From positions 1-7,848 of the forward strand of contig JAEOSY010000353.1 in NCBI GenBank assembly GCA_016840125.1: 7,848 bases of DNA, given 5' to 3'. The DNA is from Candidatus Helarchaeota archaeon. Lineage in GTDB: Archaea; Asgardarchaeota; Lokiarchaeia; Helarchaeales; HEL-GB-A. This document shows, piece after piece, positions 4,753 to 7,848 of this stretch. A program made the position numbers and the translations under genes. The notes beneath the pieces are model-generated. The model searched no databases. It was not told the DNA's origin and was given only the letters and a program-made list of their open reading frames with translations. How positions within the stretch are numbered: position 1 is the stretch's first letter; each line of letters begins with the position of its first letter.

Positions 4753-5744
4753 TTGGTAATAAATATTATAGCTAGCGCTTATAGACCGGATGTGTTAAAG
4801 ATGCTTTTGTTTGGAATGAAATTTCCATACGGGATTTCCATAGATGTCACAAAAAATTGTAATCTAAAATGCAAGCATTGCTATTTCCACCAGCAAAAAA
4901 ACGAACTAGAATTAAGCAAAGAGGATATTTTAAATAAAATCAAAGAAGTTAAGGAGAAAAATCCTTCAATAATCCATGCATCCTGGGTTGGCGGTGAACC
5001 TCTTCTTAGAAAAGAGGTTATTGAAGAAGGAAGCAAGTTTTTTGATATGAATATGGTTGTTACAAATGGCACAATAGAACTGCCTAAATGGAAAAACTGT
5101 AGTTTTTATATTTCTGTTGATGGAACTAAAAAATATCATGATGAAATAAGAGGACAAGGCATTTATGACAGGATAAAGCAAAATGCCAGTCAGGATGATG
5201 TTAAGATTGTTCTTGCATGTGTTTTAAACAAAAAAAACCAGTCTTGTATAGAGGATATGCTGAAAGAATGGAAGGGACTAAATAAAAGCATACTCTTTGA
5301 GTTTTACACTCCAATAAAAGGAATTAAAGAGGATTTATGGCTGGACTGGGAAGCAAGAGACAGGGTAATTAAAAAACTCATTAGACTCAAGAGGAGATAC
5401 GGCAATTATATATACAATCCTACTCCCTTGTTAAAATTAATGCTTTCTGAGACTTCCAAAAAACTAACTTTAAATTGCCCGGTTCCAAAAGCAATGATTT
5501 GTTTGGATCCGCTGGGGAAAACAAAATTACCTTGTGTTATTGGTAACAAAGCTGACTGTTCAAAATGCGGTTGTGTTGTTCCTTTTTTACTGACATGTAT
5601 GGGTACAAGGAAACAACTTGTTAGAACCATCCTTGATATTTTCAAGTCCTATATACATAACAAAATGGGGATTACTGACCCAAAATCATAGTATTATTCA
5701 AACAGAATAAGTGTCCCTGTATTTGACCAGCTTGGTTGGTAATA
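4751..5744. repeat. 11-bp direct repeat bracketing the radical SAM gene
   Basis: GGTTGGTAATA occurs at 4751-4761, covering the TTG start, and at 5734-5744, 42 bases after the stop. Only the two 11-base ends are repeated. It may be chance or a footprint of cassette insertion. Confidence 0.4.
4753..5691 (+). CDS. Radical SAM protein with Cys-rich C-terminus
   Basis: 312 residues. The radical SAM [4Fe-4S] motif is Cys36-x3-Cys40-x2-Cys43 (CNLKCKHCYF). The SAM-contacting GGEP is at 80-83, then strand motifs MVVTNGT (101-107) and SFYISVDGT (117-125) with YHDEIRG, all typical of the class that includes SPASM/MoaA-like and HpnH-like enzymes. The tail has seven more Cys (242, 250, 261, 269, 272, 274, 282), including PCVIGNKADCSKCGC, consistent with one or more auxiliary clusters. 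It makes a 5'-deoxyadenosyl radical; the substrate cannot be told from sequence. No obvious precursor peptide or partner gene is adjacent. The start is TTG 4753 without a clear Shine-Dalgarno; GTG 4792 and ATG 4801 are alternatives. It is bracketed by an 11-bp direct repeat (4751-4761, 5734-5744). Confidence 0.88.
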   Translation: MVINIIASAYRPDVLKMLLFGMKFPYGISIDVTKNCNLKCKHCYFHQQKNELELSKEDILNKIKEVKEKNPSIIHASWVGGEPLLRKEVIEEGSKFFDMNMVVTNGTIELPKWKNCSFYISVDGTKKYHDEIRGQGIYDRIKQNASQDDVKIVLACVLNKKNQSCIEDMLKEWKGLNKSILFEFYTPIKGIKEDLWLDWEARDRVIKKLIRLKRRYGNYIYNPTPLLKLMLSETSKKLTLNCPVPKAMICLDPLGKTKLPCVIGNKADCSKCGCVVPFLLTCMGTRKQLVRTILDIFKSYIHNKMGITDPKS

Positions 5745-5769
5745 CCCTGTATTTGACCAAGTTGGTCAA
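5715..5769 (+). promoter_or_regulatory. Paired operator-like elements with a 17-bp palindrome
   Basis: CCCTGTATTTGACCA occurs at 5715-5729 and 5745-5759, exactly 30 bp apart. The second copy continues into TTGACCAA-G-TTGGTCAA (5753-5769), a perfect 8+1+8 palindrome. The first copy has the same left arm with a degenerate right arm (CTTGGTTGG). They sit between the radical SAM stop and the next gene, roughly 20-70 bp upstream of TATA-like TTTTTAAAAG (5788-5797). This layout suits a dimeric regulator acting on the 5836 gene. Confidence 0.6.
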
Positions 5770-5787
5770 CTATCTTTCAATTCATAA

Positions 5788-5830
5788 TTTTTAAAAGTAT
5801 AGTTTTATTTACAAGTATCAATATTTAAAG
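5788..5830 (+). promoter_or_regulatory. TATA-like elements upstream of the 587-residue gene
   Basis: TTTTTAAAAG (5788-5797) would give a start near 5817 and a short leader before TTG 5836. A second candidate, ATATTTAAAG (5821-5830), would start transcription within the ORF and imply a later start codon. No Shine-Dalgarno is visible before TTG 5836. Confidence 0.4.
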
Positions 5831-5835
5831 ATTTT

Positions 5836-7599
5836 TTGAGCATATACCAGAATTTCAAGAGTTTGGTGTCGACTTTAAGAAATTTAGACTATGAAGGTAA
5901 AAAATTGAACCGAAATGACTATGATAAAGATATATTTGTAGGAATTATCTATTCTATTTTAGTTGAATCACAATTTAAACCACAAATATGGTTTCCTGGG
6001 AGTTTAGATCCTGATAAAATTCAAAATATTATTAGTAGAGCAGATCTGTATTTTACGATTAAAGAAGATTGGTTTGGGAAAATCTTAATTCTTCCGCTAC
6101 CCATCCATAAATTTATTGGGTTGGTTTATTTTTTTGAAGAATCTAGAGGAATTTCAACTGGAAAGGTGATAGCTAGCATTACAATCCTTATAAATGAAAG
6201 CAAATATGATTTTTTCTTTCAACATATAGATAACTTAAAACGAGATCTTGAAAATTTCACTGAAAAATTTAATGATTTAAATAAAAATCCAAAATTATTA
6301 CTTTCACAGTTTTATTATGATTTAGAAGAATTCCTAAATCACTATCAGAAAATTCAGAATATTACGGGAATCAAAGAAAAAGTTGGGGAAACCGGAAAGT
6401 ATTGTGTGTTACTCACCTATTTTAACAATAAAATAGGGCCAATTCCCTTTTATTGCTATCCAGAAAATTCCCTTTCACAAATACAACAAACTGAAATTAG
6501 CAAGGAATTGGATTCGATCATAAAGATCGGACGTTCGTTTTTCGTCAAATCTTACTCAGATTTCACTGCCTTTCATTCTTATTTTGAGATAGAATCCAAT
6601 TTGGCTCGTGGTAAAGTTGAAATGTGTCTAGTTTCTTTAATTTTGGACAAAATGCCCCCTAATGAAATGATAGAGGTTTTTTCATTTCGACTTTTTAAGT
6701 TGATTGACAAACTATCTCTTCAATCAGAAATTTCTTTAGGATTCTATGAGACGATGAATACTGTAAATGAAAAACCTCTAAAAACTGAACAGATGGGTGA
6801 TTTTCTTCGTAAATGGGTTATTGAAGTTTATCAAACCTGCGTTAAAGACTTTTTGGAAAGATCTTCTGAAGCAGTATTTGCGAAAATTTTGATGAATTAT
6901 AATCGACTAAAACTATTGGAAAAACTTTCTGAGGGTCCTATTAAAGTAAAAAAACTTAAGAAGTGGGGCTATAAAACTTTTGGGAAAAGAGAAGATTTAA
7001 TGGGACTTTTATCACCGCTTATTAATTCTGATTTTGTAGTAATTCAAAATCTCCCTGATCAGAAAATTATTCTCCTTCTTAAAGGATTGGACGTATATCG
7101 AATACCTCCAATCAGGACTATAGAGAAACTTAAATCATTCAGCTCAATCTATCCAAAGATCTATCCTGAATTAGAAATACAATATACAAAAGAAGTAAGT
7201 CAATTCTTTCAGGAATATAAAAAGTCCCTTGATGAAAAGGTATTACTATCAAATGTTATTTATAATCCGAGCAATTCTTTGATTATCTCAATACTTCGAA
7301 GTGGAGTAATTTTTTTTAAAGCTGAGTTTGAAGCAATTTTGGATGAAAGAATCCATAGTTTTACCCCGTATAATCTCAAATTCCTAAAACAGCATCAATT
7401 TGTCACTGAAATTAAAACGGAGGGTGAGCAATTCATTTTATTAAAAACAGATGTAAAATTCGAAATAACTATCCCCAAATACATAATTTTGAGACAAAAA
7501 AAGGATATTTTATTACCTAATCCCTTGAAACAAGTCAGAAATAATATTTCTAAAACACCTGAACGGATTAAAGATATTTTTAAAAGTTGGTTTTCTTGA
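5836..7599 (+). CDS. Two longin-like domains plus winged-helix-like C-terminus (Asgard-type, unknown function)
   Basis: A 587-residue soluble protein with no signal peptide or membrane helix. Two segments look like copies of one alpha/beta domain. Residues 31-130 carry FVGIIYSILVESQFKPQIWFP and end LVYFFEESRGISTGKV followed by ASITILI. Residues 187-300 carry CVLLTYFNNKIGPIPFYCYP and end HSYFEIESNLARGKV followed by EMCLVSLIL. The (G)P-x-(I/F)-(W/Y)-x-(F/Y)-P opening and the YFxE...(A/S)xGKV close match in order and spacing, resembling longin/roadblock-like modules common in Asgard archaea, where such folds accompany small GTPases. A helical linker (about 130-180) separates them. Residues 345-425 (RLKLLEKLSEGPIKVKKLKKWG) and 470-555 (SNSLIISILRSGVIFF...LKFLKQHQFV) look like two winged-helix domains. 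The last 25 residues are basic. The TTG start is uncertain. The ORF itself is certain; the function is not known. Confidence 0.75.
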   Translation: MSIYQNFKSLVSTLRNLDYEGKKLNRNDYDKDIFVGIIYSILVESQFKPQIWFPGSLDPDKIQNIISRADLYFTIKEDWFGKILILPLPIHKFIGLVYFFEESRGISTGKVIASITILINESKYDFFFQHIDNLKRDLENFTEKFNDLNKNPKLLLSQFYYDLEEFLNHYQKIQNITGIKEKVGETGKYCVLLTYFNNKIGPIPFYCYPENSLSQIQQTEISKELDSIIKIGRSFFVKSYSDFTAFHSYFEIESNLARGKVEMCLVSLILDKMPPNEMIEVFSFRLFKLIDKLSLQSEISLGFYETMNTVNEKPLKTEQMGDFLRKWVIEVYQTCVKDFLERSSEAVFAKILMNYNRLKLLEKLSEGPIKVKKLKKWGYKTFGKREDLMGLLSPLINSDFVVIQNLPDQKIILLLKGLDVYRIPPIRTIEKLKSFSSIYPKIYPELEIQYTKEVSQFFQEYKKSLDEKVLLSNVIYNPSNSLIISILRSGVIFFKAEFEAILDERIHSFTPYNLKFLKQHQFVTEIKTEGEQFILLKTDVKFEITIPKYIILRQKKDILLPNPLKQVRNNISKTPERIKDIFKSWFS

Positions 7600-7848
7600 G
7601 TTTTCAACAAGACAAACAAATTGAGCTGTAATTGATTTTTTAATAAGTTACTTTTTAGCTAACTTCTTTTGGCTGATAACTAACTTCCCTCTCTCTTGGT
7701 CACTTGGGTTATATATGTCCAATGGCTAACTAGGGTGGTGGATTATTTTTGCATTTTATTTTTACTTCCTTACTGACCATAGCCAGTTCAAGAAGTAGCA
7801 AAGAGAACTTGTCAAGGAAAGAGTACACTATTGAAAAAGAAATGAAGA
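7600..7848. other. Downstream intergenic DNA with T-run and short repeats
   Basis: T6 at 7636-7641 may terminate the upstream gene. An AAGTTA/TAACTT hairpin lies at 7645-7665, and a CTAACT core recurs three times (7659, 7680, 7726). GTTATATATG (7708-7717) could be a TATA box for a gene beyond the right edge. No coding frame is convincing here. Confidence 0.4.

Noticed and set aside
7421..7432. GGAGGGTGAGCA, identical to the ribosome site before the second DUF35 gene
   Set aside because: It lies inside the 587-residue coding frame with no start codon and no new gene after it.
7730..7848. Minus-strand open frame entering from the right edge
   Set aside because: About 39 codons, low complexity and ending in PPP-stop; no recognisable motif.

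Overview
The window looks archaeal. It has TATA-type promoters with short leaders, Shine-Dalgarno sites of the GGAGG/GGTGA type, oligo-T terminators, TTG starts, an AT-rich background and a thiolase plus DUF35 gene cluster. The 587-residue protein at 5836-7599 carries two copies of a longin-like segment of a kind I associate with Asgard archaea (Lokiarchaeia-like), so that is my best guess. It rests on recalled family style, not on a search.

Layout: (1) Positions 1-1183 hold a tightly coupled operon: the C-terminus of a thiolase-superfamily protein that lacks the usual GHP and HN-G-G histidines, followed by two different DUF35 (zinc ribbon + OB fold) genes joined by ATGA and TAATG overlaps. 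(2) Positions 1190-3159 are a belt of broken genes around intact hsp20. It contains the first ~59 codons of an acetoacetyl-CoA-synthetase-like gene, a degenerate N6-adenine DNA methyltransferase with a clear NPPY motif (minus strand, one homopolymer frameshift, one in-frame stop), and an RNase III-like ORF cut off just after its GDSALDL motif. (3) An intact six-helix HdeD/DUF308-like membrane protein lies on the minus strand, with a perfectly duplicated 19-bp TATA element upstream. (4) Positions 3685-4752 are about 1.07 kb with no credible protein gene. They hold an array of at least seven 15-bp imperfect palindromes (CGMAA-NNNTC-TTRYG) at roughly two-helical-turn spacing, then a GC-rich, hairpin-dense ~200-nt segment preceded by a TATA box, which I read as an unrecognised structured RNA. 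(5) Positions 4753-5691 hold a radical SAM enzyme with a Cys-rich C-terminus. (6) Positions 5715-5769 hold two 30-bp-spaced copies of an operator-like element, one containing a perfect 17-bp palindrome, upstream of the 587-residue protein. (7) The last 249 bases are intergenic.

How the parts fit: the thiolase/DUF35/acyl-CoA-ligase genes suggest acyl-CoA (C-C bond forming or cleaving) metabolism. Hsp20 and the HdeD-like protein are stress-type genes with unusual repeated elements at their promoters. The least explained parts are the palindrome array and the putative RNA, then the two-longin/winged-helix protein with its palindromic control region. Nothing seen requires a phage or a complete mobile element, but the relics between 1253 and 3159 show that this is a rearranged locus.
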